The position numbers and the translations under genes are program-made. DNA of 64,000 bases. Origin: CAVQLX01 sp963811605. GTDB taxonomy: Bacteria > Desulfobacterota > Binatia > DP-6. Of the stretch, positions 27,712 to 36,963 are shown in pieces. Every line of letters starts with the position of its first letter. Position 1 is the first letter of the stretch. The stretch lies in assembly GCA_963811605.1 (NCBI GenBank), contig CAWESA010000002.1, positions 300,394 through 364,393 of the forward strand, read 5' to 3'. A model generated the notes under the pieces. It was not told the origin of the DNA. It did no database searches and worked only from the letters and a program-made list of their open reading frames with translations.

Positions 27712-28941
27712 TCAACGCGTCGTGCCGCCACTCCGATGGGCGCTCGTGAGCGCGCGAAGCTGCTCCAGGTCGACGGCCTGTGCCATCGCGGCGTAGCCGG
27801 CGGCGTTCGGGTGGATGTGGTCGCCGCAGTCGTACTCCGGCCGCAGCCGGTCGGGGTCGGCCGGGTCCCGCACGGCAGCGTGGAAGTCCACGACGCCGTC
27901 GGCGACGCCGCTCGTCCGGATCCAGTGGTTCACCCGGTTGCGCGCCACGATCGTGGCCGGCGCCCCGTGGGCGGTGAGCGGCGTGTCCTTGGCCGGCGTC
28001 TGCGTCCCCAGCAGCACGGCGAGCCCGGCGGCGTGCGCCGTCGAGACGACCGCGCGCAAGCCGTCGATGACGGCGTCGGCCCCGTCCGGCCTCGTCGTCA
28101 GGTCGTTCGTGCCCACCAGGACGATCACGACACGCGCACCGTGCTGATCGATCGCATCGGCCTGCAGCCGGCCGAGCAACGACGGGCCGAAGACGGGATC
28201 GTCGTCCAGGAGACGCGTGCCCCCGATGCCGGCGTTCTGGACCGCGAGCGGGAGTCCGGCCCCGGCGAGACGGCGAGCCAGAAGATCCGGGTAGCGGTCG
28301 CTGGCGTCGAGGTCGCTGCCCACCCCGTCGGTGATGGAATCGCCGAGCGTCACGACGGCGGCCACGCGGGCTGGCGCGCGCACCTCGACGTCGGTCACGT
28401 AGGGCCGCGCGTCGAGGGCGAGCGTGAAGGCGGTCCCCGCCCTGTCAGTGGCGTGGGGGCCGGCGCCCGGCGGCGACGCGTACGATGTCTGGAGCGCGAT
28501 CATGTGGCGGGTCGCGGGTCCACTCGCCCCGCGCACATGCAGGCTGACGGCGAGATCCTGGAACGGCTCGACGCGCAGGCCGACCTGGTCGCTCACCACG
28601 TCCGCGCCGGGGGCAAGCGTGACCCGGCGGCGGCCCGCGAACCGCAGCCGCCGCATCGAGTGCGCCTCGACCGACGCACCCGCCTCGCGGCGCGCGATCG
28701 AGGCGCTCGAGAACGTCACGCGCGTGTCGCCGAAGCGGTTCGACAGCCGCACCCGGACGCGGCGCCCGCCGGCGGTGGGGGTCACGATCAGGCGGAGCGA
28801 CTGATCCTCGAATCCCCGCTCGTCCACGTCGGAGGGACTCGCCGCCCACACGCCCACCCAGTGGCCCGCGGCGGTCGCCGGCGTCGACCCGGCGAGAGCG
28901 AGGGCCGCCGCGAGAACGCCGGCGCGTCGCAGCGGCCGCAT
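27712..28941 (-). CDS. Exported SGNH/GDSL-family hydrolase
   Basis: A 409-residue exported esterase-type enzyme. The signal peptide ends near STPATAAG (about 25). An N-terminal beta domain with SLRLIVTPTAGGRRVRVRLSNRFGD-type sequence precedes the SGNH core: GDSITDG (Ser202), GIGG, GTNDL (Asn279) and DHIHPN (Asp374/His377), the complete catalytic set. Likely a carbohydrate or lipid esterase outside the cytoplasm. Its ATG 28941 overlaps the TGA of phzF-like (TGATG), so the pair is translationally coupled. Confidence 0.92.
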   Translation of the reverse strand: MRPLRRAGVLAAALALAGSTPATAAGHWVGVWAASPSDVDERGFEDQSLRLIVTPTAGGRRVRVRLSNRFGDTRVTFSSASIARREAGASVEAHSMRRLRFAGRRRVTLAPGADVVSDQVGLRVEPFQDLAVSLHVRGASGPATRHMIALQTSYASPPGAGPHATDRAGTAFTLALDARPYVTDVEVRAPARVAAVVTLGDSITDGVGSDLDASDRYPDLLARRLAGAGLPLAVQNAGIGGTRLLDDDPVFGPSLLGRLQADAIDQHGARVVIVLVGTNDLTTRPDGADAVIDGLRAVVSTAHAAGLAVLLGTQTPAKDTPLTAHGAPATIVARNRVNHWIRTSGVADGVVDFHAAVRDPADPDRLRPEYDCGDHIHPNAAGYAAMAQAVDLEQLRALTSAHRSGGTTR

Positions 28942-29795
28942 CACCCGCGTGACAGGCGGAACTCGCCGCGAGCGACCACCACCGCGGCGCCGCCGACCTC
29001 GACCACCGGCGCCGCAAGCGATCCGGACACGCGGGCATGCAGGACCGACGGGCGGCCGATCGCGGCGCCCTGCTCGACGCGAATCGTCGTGCCGAGGTCC
29101 AGGCGGCCATGCCGGATGAGATGCAACGCCAGCGGGCCGGCCGCCGAGCCGGTAGCGGCATCCTCGGGGACGCCGCTGGCAGGCGCGAACATGCGGGTCG
29201 TCCAGCGCTCGCCGGCCCCGGCGAACACGTTCGTCCCGCCGCTCCACACGCGCGCGAGGCGGCCCAGGTCGGGCTGCACCGCCGCCACGGCCGCCGCCGA
29301 CGGCAGGCCGACGTAGGCGTGCGTGATGCCGTTGTCGTAGCACTCCACCGGGAGCTCCGAGCGCGCGACTCCGAGCGCGGCGAGGAGATCGTCCGCTGCC
29401 GCGCACGGCCCGACGCGCGGCACCGGTTGCGTCATCCAGCCGAATACGACACGGGCACCCTCGCGTTCCAGACGCACGGGAACCAGCCCCACGCCGGTCT
29501 CGAGCACGACGTCACGCAGCTGGGTGGACTCGCCGACGACGAAGGCCGTTCCGAGGGTGGGATGGCCTGCGAAGGGAACCTCGCAGCGCGGCGTGAAGAT
29601 GCGCATGCGGGCGTGCCCGCCGGCCGCCGCCGGCAGCAGGAAGACGGTCTCGGCGAAGTTCATCTCGCGGGCCAGGGCCTGCATGCGCCCGTCGTCCAGG
29701 CCGCGCGCGTCGGTGAACACCGCGAGCTGGTTGCCGGTGAGGGGGCGGTCGGTGAAGACGTCGCACACGACATAGCGCAGCGGGGCCATGGACAT
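28941..29795 (-). CDS. PhzF-family isomerase/epimerase-like protein
   Basis: A 284-residue protein of the PhzF/diaminopimelate-epimerase fold. It has the N-terminal DVFTDRPLTGNQLAVF segment, the catalytic Glu in MNFAETVFL, and RIFTPRCEVPFAGHPTLG and EDAATGSAAGPL motifs. PhzF itself isomerises a phenazine precursor, but most homologues have no known role and no phenazine genes are present here. The start is ATG 29795 or 29789. It is divergent from the methyltransferase at 29891. Confidence 0.9.
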   Translation of the reverse strand: MSMAPLRYVVCDVFTDRPLTGNQLAVFTDARGLDDGRMQALAREMNFAETVFLLPAAAGGHARMRIFTPRCEVPFAGHPTLGTAFVVGESTQLRDVVLETGVGLVPVRLEREGARVVFGWMTQPVPRVGPCAAADDLLAALGVARSELPVECYDNGITHAYVGLPSAAAVAAVQPDLGRLARVWSGGTNVFAGAGERWTTRMFAPASGVPEDAATGSAAGPLALHLIRHGRLDLGTTIRVEQGAAIGRPSVLHARVSGSLAAPVVEVGGAAVVVARGEFRLSRG

Positions 29796-29890
29796 GTTCC
29801 ATGCCCGCCGCCCTCCGCCCCGGCAAGCCGCGCGCCGTGGCCATCGCGTCCTGGCTTGACGCGACGGGGAGCAACGCGGTCGGATCGGGC

Positions 29891-30658
29891 ATGGCGCAGG
29901 CCCTGCCCGATCACATCCGCCGCAACCGCGACGCCTGGAACCGCTGGGCAGCCGGCTACGTGGAGCCGGGTCGCGCCGACTGGGCACGCGCCGACCCCTG
30001 CTGGGGCATCTGGGGCGTCCCGGAATCGGTGCTCGGTGTCCTGCCCGACGTCGCCGGGCGGGACATCGTCGAGCTCGGCTGCGGCACCGGCTACGTGTCG
30101 GCGTGGCTCGCGCGCCGGGGAGCACGACCGGTGGGACTCGACCTGTCGGCGGCGCAGCTCGCCAGCGCGCGCAGCCTCCAGCGCGAGTTCGGCCTCCCCT
30201 TCCCGCTCGTCCAGGCCAGCGCCGAGGACGTCCCGCTCGCCGGCGACCGCTTCGACCTCGCCATCTCCGAGTACGGAGCGTGCCTGTGGGCCGATCCGCT
30301 GCGCTGGGTCCCCGAGGCCGCGCGCCTGCTGCGCCCCGGCGGGCGGCTGATCTTCCTGACGAACGCCTTCCTGCTCACCCTCTGCCTGCCCGACACCGAG
30401 GATGGCGCCGCCGGCGACCGGCTGGTGCGGGACGCCTTCGGCACGCACCGGCTGGCGTGGGAGAGCGGCCCGGAGGTGGAGTTCCACCTGCCGCACGGCG
30501 AGTGGATCCGCCTGCTGCGCGCCAACGCCTTCGAGATCGAGAGCCTGCGCGAGGTGCGGCCGCCGGCGGATGCGACGTCTCGCCATCCCTTCGTCTCGCT
30601 CGACTGGGCGCGGCGCTGGCCGTGCGAGGAGATCTGGACGGCCAGGTGGCGGGGCTGA
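29891..30658 (+). CDS. Class I SAM-dependent methyltransferase
   Basis: A 255-residue UbiE/Methyltransf_11-type enzyme. Motif I is IVELGCGTGYVSAWLARRG, followed by GLDLSAAQLASAR and a late VRPP/FVSLDWARRWP tail. The N-terminus HIRRNRDAWNRWAAGYVEPGRADWA is typical of small-molecule methyltransferases. Start ATG 29891 is chosen over the longer frame because homologues usually begin near the RRNRDAWN segment. Substrate unknown; single gene. Confidence 0.88.
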   Translation: MAQALPDHIRRNRDAWNRWAAGYVEPGRADWARADPCWGIWGVPESVLGVLPDVAGRDIVELGCGTGYVSAWLARRGARPVGLDLSAAQLASARSLQREFGLPFPLVQASAEDVPLAGDRFDLAISEYGACLWADPLRWVPEAARLLRPGGRLIFLTNAFLLTLCLPDTEDGAAGDRLVRDAFGTHRLAWESGPEVEFHLPHGEWIRLLRANAFEIESLREVRPPADATSRHPFVSLDWARRWPCEEIWTARWRG

Positions 30659-30669
30659 CGTCCCCCGCG

Positions 30670-30900
30670 ACGCCACTCGTCCTCCCCCGGATCGGAGCCG
30701 TCCGGATCCGAGTCGAACTGGCCGAGACGATGACCAGCCCGACAGGTCGCCGGCGATCTCGTTGTTGACCCGCGGGTGGAAGAGCGGATGGTACCACGAC
30801 AGACCGACCGGGTGATCGACCGGGATGGGCATGTCGTAGTGGAAGGACCTGGTGGGATCGATCTCGACGAGGACATTGCCGCCGTCACGCGCGATCGCCC
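30670..30900 (-). pseudogene. Relic of a multicopper oxidase
   Basis: The minus strand at about 30737-30900 encodes, without a proper start, GGNVLVEIDPTRSFHYD, then MPIPVDHPVGLSWYHPLFHP, then NNEIAGDLSG. This matches the first cupredoxin block of multicopper oxidases (DHP-x-G-x-x-WYHPH-x-H, then the GGLxGxxIV segment). The second copper-ligand motif is damaged (HPLFHP). After DLSG a one-base frame change continues as GLVIVSASS. No further oxidase sequence is seen on either side, so only a fragment remains between the methyltransferase and the YejM-like gene. Confidence 0.55.
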
Positions 30901-30907
30901 CGGCGCC

Positions 30908-32686
30908 ATGAGCGGCGATCGCGTTCCTTCTCCCGGCAGCGGGGCAGCGCTGCGCGGCGCCCTTCCGGCCTGGCTCGCCGCCAACGGCGCCCTCGCCCTC
31001 GCGATCGGCCATGCGTACCTGGCGTCGTCCGGCGTGCAGCCGACCTGGGACGCAGGGCTCTACGCCCACCTCGCCTTCGCTGCACCCGTCCTCGTCGTCA
31101 TGCTGCTGCTCGGGGCGGATGCGCAGCGCTGACGCTCCTGCCTGCGGGCGCGCTCCTCGTCCGATGGGTCGCGCCGGTGTGGCGCGGCCGCCCTGCTCGG
31201 CTTTCTCTGGATCGATCGCGGCGCCTTCGCGACCTATCGCTTCCACGTCGGCGGTCTCGCGCTCAACGCCCTCGGCGTCCCGGATGCGCTGGCCGGTCTC
31301 GGCGTATGGCCGGCCTCGCCCCTGGCCCTCGCAGCGGCGCTCGTCGTCGTGGCCGTCCTCGACGGCCTGCTCCTGCGCCGGCTCTGCGCGCGGCCGGCCC
31401 GGCCGCGCCACGGCTGGCGGTGGCTTGCAGGGGCGACGCTGATCGTGCTCGTCGCCGAGCGCGGCGCCTTTCTCGCCGCCGAGCGCTGGGGACGCCGGGA
31501 CGTGGTGCGGATGCTGTATCTCGTGCCCTTCTATCCGACGCTCGTCGGGAGCGACCTCGCAGGGGCTGCGCCGGCCCTCACCACCGCCCTCTCACCGCGC
31601 GACACGCCGGCCGTGGCGCCGCCGCCGGTCGCGTTTCGCGAGGACGCCCCGCGCTGGAACGTCCTCTGGATCGTCCTCGACAGCTGGCGCGCGGACGCGA
31701 TGACGCCCGAGCTCACACCCGCCATCACCGCGCTGGGAGACCGCTCGACGGTGTTCCGGAGCCACACCAGCGGCGGCGACGCCACCCGCTACGGCCTGGT
31801 CAGCATGCTCTACGGGGTGCCCGCGTCCACCTGGTCGCGCCTCGAGGTCGAGCACCGCCCTCCGCCGCTGCTGGCGGCGCTGCGTGATCGTGGCTGGGAC
31901 CTCGGCGCGTTCACCTCGATGGACATGCCCGATGTCACCTCCATCATGTTTCACGACGTGCCGGAGGCATGGCGGCTGGCGAGCGCCCCGGCGGGCGGGG
32001 GCGCCAAGGACCGCGAGACCATCGCCAATCTCGAGCGCTTCCTCGCCGTGCCGCGCGATGGCCGCCCCTTCTTCGCCTACGTGCATCTCATCTCCACCCA
32101 TGGACCCTACGATCCCGCGTGCCACCTGCCGCTCGACGCGCGCGGCTCACGTGCGCGCTACGAGCGGGCCGTCCGCTGCGCCGATGGCCTCGTGGCCGAG
32201 GTCCTGCAACGCGTCTCGCTCGCGGACACGATCGTCGTCGTGACCGCCGATCACGGCGAAGCCTTCGGCGAGCAGGGGGTCTTCGGGCACTCGGCCGGCT
32301 TCACCCTGCCCCAGCTGCGCGTCCCGCTCGTGCTCCACGTGCCCGGGCGGGCGCCGGCGGTGATCGGCTACCCGACCACGCACCACGACCTGGCCGCGAC
32401 GCTGTTCGACGCGCTCGGCGCGCCGGCGCCGGGACGCGCCGCCGGGGTCGGGCGCTCCCTGTTCGCCGGCGTGCCCGCGCCGCGTCTCTTCGCCTGCAAC
32501 ATGAACGAGTGCGCCATCCACGACGCCGACGGCTCGGTGGTCTTCGGCGTCGGCGCGCGCTATCCGCGCGAGCTGCAGATCCGGGATCACGACGGCGCGC
32601 CGGTCGCGGCGACCGGCGCCATCGGACAGCGCCGCCTGGCACAGGTCCTGGACCTGCTGGCCCTCCAGCGCGACGCCCTGCCCTGA
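30908..32686 (+). CDS. YejM/PbgA-like inner-membrane sulfatase-fold protein, with two compensating frame breaks
   Basis: If repaired, a protein of about 592 residues: an N-terminal membrane domain (ANGALALAIGHAYLA, then several hydrophobic helices) and a periplasmic sulfatase-fold domain (WNVLWIVLDSWRADAM, SGGDATRYG, TADHGEAFGEQ). The segment IDRGAFATYRFHVGGLALN aligns with IDSEVFTRFHLHLN of E. coli YejM, which senses lipopolysaccharide and controls LpxC turnover. The frame stops at 31132; about 60 bp (LTLLPAGALLVRWVAPVW) continue in another frame, and near 31190 the original frame resumes to 32686. So two one-base indels of opposite sign flank a short stretch. Either assembly errors or a lightly altered gene; a truncated start inside the later frame would lose the first helices. 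Confidence 0.75.
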
Positions 32687-32689
32687 CGC

Positions 32690-33526
32690 TCAGCGCGGCC
32701 GGATGCTCGAGACGACGTCCGGACCGAGGAACAGCTCGACCATGGAATCGATGCGCGGGCCGCGGCGCAGCGTGTGGCCGCCGTCGATCGCGATGCACTG
32801 GCCGGTGACCCACGAGGACTCCGGACCGGCCAGCCAGCGCACCGCCGCAGCGATGTCGTCCGTGGTGCCCAGGCGTGCGAGAGGCATCTGGTCGAGGTAG
32901 TCGTCCACGACGCGCGCATCGGCCGTCAACGGCGTCGCGAGGTCGGTCGGAACGAGGCCGGGACGGACCGCGTTGACCCGCACGCCGCGCCCCCCGAGCT
33001 CGTCGGCCGCACAGCGCACCAGCATCTCCAGGCCGGCCTTGCTGGCGCAGTACGCCGACATGAAGCGATGGGTCAGCACGCCCGCGATCGACGACACCGC
33101 GACGATGGCCCCACCCCGCGCCATGGCTCGCCCGGCCTGCTTGATGGTGAGGAAGCTCCCCGTGAGATTGACGTCGACCGCGAACCGCCACTCCTCCACC
33201 GAGGTGGTGAGCACCGAGCCCGCCGCGCCGCCACCGGCATTGGCCACGGCGATGGCGAGGCCGTCCGGTCCGCTGGCGGTGCGCACGGCCGCCTCCACCG
33301 CTGCCTCGTCGGTGACGTCGCACGCGACGGTGCGCACCTCGGCGCCCGCCGGCGCCTCGCGCATGAGCGCCTCGGCGGCGTCGCGCAGCTTGTCGGCAGA
33401 GCGACCCGCGATCGTCACGGTCGCGCCGTCGCGCAGGAGATGACGGGCGCACGCCAGTCCGATGCCACTGCCGCCGCCGGTGACGAGAGCGGTCCTTCCA
33501 TCGAGCGCGCCGGGAGTCGTCTGCAT
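32690..33526 (-). CDS. SDR family oxidoreductase
   Basis: A 278-residue classical SDR: TGGGSGIG (16-23), NAGGG at the NNAG site, VSSIAG serine, YCASKAG catalytic Tyr/Lys and VTGQCIAIDGGHTLRRGP near the end. The C-terminal GPRIDSMVELFLG resembles mycobacterial-type SDRs found in sterol or lipid loci, but no substrate can be assigned. Convergent with the YejM-like gene (3 bp between stops). Confidence 0.92.
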   Translation of the reverse strand: MQTTPGALDGRTALVTGGGSGIGLACARHLLRDGATVTIAGRSADKLRDAAEALMREAPAGAEVRTVACDVTDEAAVEAAVRTASGPDGLAIAVANAGGGAAGSVLTTSVEEWRFAVDVNLTGSFLTIKQAGRAMARGGAIVAVSSIAGVLTHRFMSAYCASKAGLEMLVRCAADELGGRGVRVNAVRPGLVPTDLATPLTADARVVDDYLDQMPLARLGTTDDIAAAVRWLAGPESSWVTGQCIAIDGGHTLRRGPRIDSMVELFLGPDVVSSIRPR

Positions 33527-33597
33527 CCGACGTCCCTACCACGGCGGGATCGCGGTGGCACACCGCGACGCCCCCGGGAGGTCACATCACCGGACGG

Positions 33598-34026
33598 TCA
33601 GTAGCCGTACCGATCCCACTCGCGGTCGTGCTGCTTCTTCAGGTCCTCGTGCTCCTTCTCGAAGTTCTTCTTTTGCTGCTCGCGACGTTCCGCCTGCCAC
33701 CTGGCGTTCTTCGCCTTCCAGTCGCCGGCTTCCTTGAGGTTCTGGCGCCGCTCGGCCTGCTGCTCCTGGAGGCGCTCGCGACGCTCCTGCTGCAGGCGAT
33801 CGAGGCGCCTTTCCTCCTGCGCCTGCTCGCGCGAGAGGCCGCGCACGTCGTCGCGCGACGGGCCGCGGCCGTAGTACCCGTCCGGGTACCGCGCGCCCGG
33901 GTAGTAGCCTCCGCCGGGATAGGAGCTCCCGCCGCCCGGATAGTAGCCGCCATAGCCCCCACCGTAGCCTGGTCCGCCGACGCAGCCGGACAGCGCCACG
34001 GCAGCGGCGACCGCCAGAGCGGACAT
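33598..34026 (-). CDS. Small lipoprotein with Gly/Tyr-rich segment and basic coiled coil
   Basis: A 142-residue putative lipoprotein of unknown function. ATG 34026 begins MSALAVAAAVALSGC (lipobox Cys15), preceded by GAGGG. A Gly/Tyr/Pro-rich stretch (GGYGGYYPGGG and similar, about 17-52) is followed by a strongly charged Arg/Gln/Glu helix (about 60-135) predicted to be coiled coil. It resembles low-complexity envelope lipoproteins common in proteobacteria. Monocistronic. Confidence 0.7.
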   Translation of the reverse strand: MSALAVAAAVALSGCVGGPGYGGGYGGYYPGGGSSYPGGGYYPGARYPDGYYGRGPSRDDVRGLSREQAQEERRLDRLQQERRERLQEQQAERRQNLKEAGDWKAKNARWQAERREQQKKNFEKEHEDLKKQHDREWDRYGY

Positions 34027-34366
34027 GACCCTCACGGGCTCCCGGTTATCAGAGCCGATCGGAAGTGACGATCCCCTTCTTGCGGCCCGGTAGTCTCCGC
34101 CAGTCGGGCAGAAAGAGTGCATGAAGGGCGAGGAAGCGCCTTTTTCGCCAAGGCTTACCGAACGCCCCAACTCGGATGTTCGCAGGTTTTCGCCTGCTCC
34201 GTAACACGGATCCGGTGGCCGTCAGCAGGGTGATCGGCGCGACGTAGCTGCCAGCTGACGCGGTGTCCGCTCCAGAGGACGACGGCCTGGCGTCAAGGCT
34301 CCACCCGGGCGGCGGCGAGCAGGACTCGCCGCCGCCAGAACGGTCCACGCCTTGCACCGAGGCCGT
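34027..34366. other. Divergent intergenic region, left boundary of the type VI island
   Basis: About 340 bp between the lipoprotein and the TIGR02270-type gene. I see only short imperfect repeats (for example AGCTGCCAGCT near 34246) and no convincing promoter, RNA gene, integrase site or coding remnant. Confidence 0.5.
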
Positions 34367-35563
34367 ATGATGGTGGACCTCCTGGAGGAGCACTTCGAGG
34401 AGCTCGACTTCCTGTGGGAGCAGCGCGAGCGCGTGATCTTCGCATGGGACTGGATGCCGCGCGATCTCGCCGAGCTGGAGGACCGCGCGGAGGCCCATCG
34501 CGATGGCCTGCGCATCGGCGCCGGGGCAGCGGTGGAGATCGCGCGGCCGTTTCTCGCCGGCCAGGAGCGTTCTGCCGCGACCGCTGCGGCATTCACCCTC
34601 CTGGATGCCGGGGGAAGCGCGTCACTCGAGGTCCTCGAGGCGTCGGCCACCGCGCCGGCGATGGCACGCGACGGGATTCGAATCGCCCTGCGGCACAGCG
34701 ACATCCGGTCCGTGGAGGACGGACTGTACGACCTCGGGCTCGGCCGTGAGCCGCGCTCGCGAGCGCTGGCCGCGGACGTGCTGACCTTCCACCGGCGCCC
34801 ACCCCCTCCGGAGATCGAGCGCCTCCTCGCCGAGGAGGACCCGATGGTGCGCGCGCTGGCCTTCGGAGCGGCAGGACGAGCCGGCAACATCCTGACCGCG
34901 TGCCACGTCGAGGCGGCGCTGGGTGACTCCTGTCACGGCGTTCGCGCCAGCGGGCTCAGCGCATCTGCGCGCTGCGGCGTGTCCGAGCTCGGAGCCCTGT
35001 GCCGCGAGTCTGCCGCCGGCTCGCACCCGATCCCGGAGGGCGTCGAGTTCCTGGGAGTGGTGGGCACACCCCGGGACGTCCCGTTGCTCGGGAGATTGCT
35101 CTGGCAGCCCGCCTATGCTGTCGCGGCGGCCCGCGCGATCGGCGATCTCGGGTGTCTCGACGCCATCCCGGCACTGCTCGAGGCGATGCAGGCCCCGCCG
35201 CTCGCGGAGGCCGCGGCGGCGGCGTTCACGCAGATCACGGCGATCGAGGTGCCCCACCTGCGCCCGGCGGAGCCGGGCTCCGACGATGACGACGAACCGG
35301 TGACGTATCGCGATGCGGAGCGAGCAGGCGCGACCTGGAAAGCGGCGCGGGGGCGGTTCGCCGCGGGTGGTCGGCACCACGATGGGAGGGACGTGAGTGC
35401 GCTCGGCATCGTCGAGGCGCTGTGCTCGCTCTCGCTCCGATCCCGGCGCGCGTTCTACCTGTCGCGCCGTTTCCTCGATGCCGCGCGCGTCCCGGACGTG
35501 GAGCTCGAGCAGCGGCTCTCGCCTCGGCCGCCGCAGACCTCGTCGAAGCGTCCCTCCCGCTAG
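34367..35563 (+). CDS. HEAT-repeat protein of the TIGR02270 type, T6SS-associated
   Basis: About 398 residues of repeated short helices. It opens MMVDLLEEHFEELDFLWEQRE and carries HEAT-like units (SRALAADVLTFH, DPMVRALAFGAAGRAG, YAVAAARAIGDLGCLDAIPALLEAM). This layout and opening match the TIGR02270 family found beside type VI VgrG genes; its biochemical role is unknown, perhaps cargo handling. ATG 34367 was preferred to an upstream TTG. It is divergent from the lipoprotein and converges on the Imm49-like gene with a 4-bp overlap. Confidence 0.75.
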   Translation: MMVDLLEEHFEELDFLWEQRERVIFAWDWMPRDLAELEDRAEAHRDGLRIGAGAAVEIARPFLAGQERSAATAAAFTLLDAGGSASLEVLEASATAPAMARDGIRIALRHSDIRSVEDGLYDLGLGREPRSRALAADVLTFHRRPPPPEIERLLAEEDPMVRALAFGAAGRAGNILTACHVEAALGDSCHGVRASGLSASARCGVSELGALCRESAAGSHPIPEGVEFLGVVGTPRDVPLLGRLLWQPAYAVAAARAIGDLGCLDAIPALLEAMQAPPLAEAAAAAFTQITAIEVPHLRPAEPGSDDDDEPVTYRDAERAGATWKAARGRFAAGGRHHDGRDVSALGIVEALCSLSLRSRRAFYLSRRFLDAARVPDVELEQRLSPRPPQTSSKRPSR

Positions 35564-36360
35564 ACCGGACTGCGCGAGACGCGTTCGGCCTCGAGCACGA
35601 CGTCCACGGGTCGCTGCTGTGACCGCGTGCGGCGGACCATCGAGGGACAGTTCGGGTACTCCGACCGCGCCAGGGAGAGTCCGAGATGATCTGCCAGTCG
35701 TAGCAAGCCCAGCCCTTCGATGCAGACGGCGCCGCACGGCGCGAAGGTCTCGTCATCCGCGAACACGACGCGCTCGCCGTCGATGCGCCGGCGCCGCGAC
35801 GCGAGCAGCGCGAGCAGCGACCCGTGAAACGCCTGATCGTCGCGGTTGCACAAACCCGCCGAGACATCGAGCTCGGCGCTCGCGCCGCCGCAGGTGGCTT
35901 CGAGCCGCCGCATCGCTGCTCGCGTCGCGCTCGGCTCCGCCCCTGAGAGGAGCCGATGAAGGACCAGGTGATAGGCGAAGTCATCCTCGTACTCGCCGTC
36001 GGGCGTCCAGTCGTCGGGCGACCGGTCACCGATCTCGCGGGCGAGCGCGAGGTCGCCAGCGGCGAGGGCACACAGGAACCCTCGGCACCGGCTGCGTGCG
36101 CGATGGCGATCCTGCAGGTTCGCCTCGTCGATGCAGCGATCGAGGAACCGCCGCCTCGTCAGACCGGCCCAGACGAGGTCGCGATGGAAGCGCTCGGTAT
36201 CCGCGTGCAGGAGCAGCGCGCAGCACGCCAGCGCTTCGAAGTCGCGCGCGAGCGCCTCGTACGTATCGGCCATCGCGGCTGCGCCGTGCCCGGCAGCGAT
36301 GACGAGCAGCCGCTCCTGCACATCCTCGAGGATCGCGGCGCGGGCCTGTGCAAGTGCCAT
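35560..36360 (-). CDS. Imm49-like immunity protein
   Basis: A 266-residue all-helical, soluble protein. The pattern YEDDFAYHLVLHRLLSG, a central AGLCNRDDQAFHGSLLALLASR and a late CIEGLGLLRLADHLGL, then SEYPNCP, fits the Imm49 family of polymorphic-toxin immunity proteins. It is the last gene of the vgrG transcript, 4 bp after the Imm11-like stop. Its cognate toxin is not evident in the window; it may be an orphan or a second antidote for the AHH nuclease. Confidence 0.62.
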   Translation of the reverse strand: MALAQARAAILEDVQERLLVIAAGHGAAAMADTYEALARDFEALACCALLLHADTERFHRDLVWAGLTRRRFLDRCIDEANLQDRHRARSRCRGFLCALAAGDLALAREIGDRSPDDWTPDGEYEDDFAYHLVLHRLLSGAEPSATRAAMRRLEATCGGASAELDVSAGLCNRDDQAFHGSLLALLASRRRRIDGERVVFADDETFAPCGAVCIEGLGLLRLADHLGLSLARSEYPNCPSMVRRTRSQQRPVDVVLEAERVSRSPV

Positions 36361-36364
36361 CGGG

Positions 36365-36946
36365 TCAGCCGCGATAGCTGTCGGTGGCGACGAAGAGGCT
36401 GCCGGTGAAGCCCGCCGCCGTGATCTGGTCGGCGAGCGAGCGCTCGATGATCACCTCACCCGCCAGATGCGCGAGGCGGAACAGTGACTCGGCGTGACCG
36501 AGTCGATCGGGAGCGAGCACGAGCTTGCGGCAGATCGAGATGTCCTCGACGTCGAGCGGGTTCCATTCGATCTCGGAGTTCGGGATGTCGATGGCATCGA
36601 CAGTCCCCACGGGGTGCACGATGCAGTGCTCCTCGCTCGCCACCCGTCCCTTGTGGCTCACGATCCTGACCGGCAGATACTCGACCCCCCGCAGGGACGT
36701 GGCCTCGAGCAGATCTCGCACCCTGCGCGACGCGACGATCATGCCTTCGCGGTTGTACACGACGTCCGCCACGACGGTCTGCTTCGGAAAGCGTGAGTTC
36801 ATCTCGAAGCGTGCATCGTCGGGGAAGCCTGCCGCGCGCGAGATCCCCATCCCGATCTCCCAGCCGTCGTCGACGCCGAGGAGCTCGCCGACGGAGCAGT
36901 ACCTGGTTCCGGCGTGTGCCCTCCAGACCGCGAATCCACCAGCCAT
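36365..36946 (-). CDS. Imm11 (DUF1629, MXAN_0049-like) immunity protein
   Basis: A 193-residue cytosolic protein. The core VASRRVRDLLEATSLRGVEYLPV, the HPVGTVDAIDIPNSE strand, SLFRLAHLAGEVIIERSL and ADQITAAGFTGSLFVA match the Imm11/DUF1629 family, whose members pair with AHH-type and other toxins. ATG 36946 has a clear GGAGGT seven bases upstream. It lies 17 nt downstream of the predicted nuclease, the usual effector-immunity order. Confidence 0.75.
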   Translation of the reverse strand: MAGGFAVWRAHAGTRYCSVGELLGVDDGWEIGMGISRAAGFPDDARFEMNSRFPKQTVVADVVYNREGMIVASRRVRDLLEATSLRGVEYLPVRIVSHKGRVASEEHCIVHPVGTVDAIDIPNSEIEWNPLDVEDISICRKLVLAPDRLGHAESLFRLAHLAGEVIIERSLADQITAAGFTGSLFVATDSYRG

Positions 36947-36963
36947 GCGACGTACCTCCGGTC

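Noticed and set aside
30776..31132. Separate small gene starting at 30776
   Set aside because: Its first 44 codons are antisense to the oxidase relic; from 30908 it is simply the N-terminus of the YejM-like protein.
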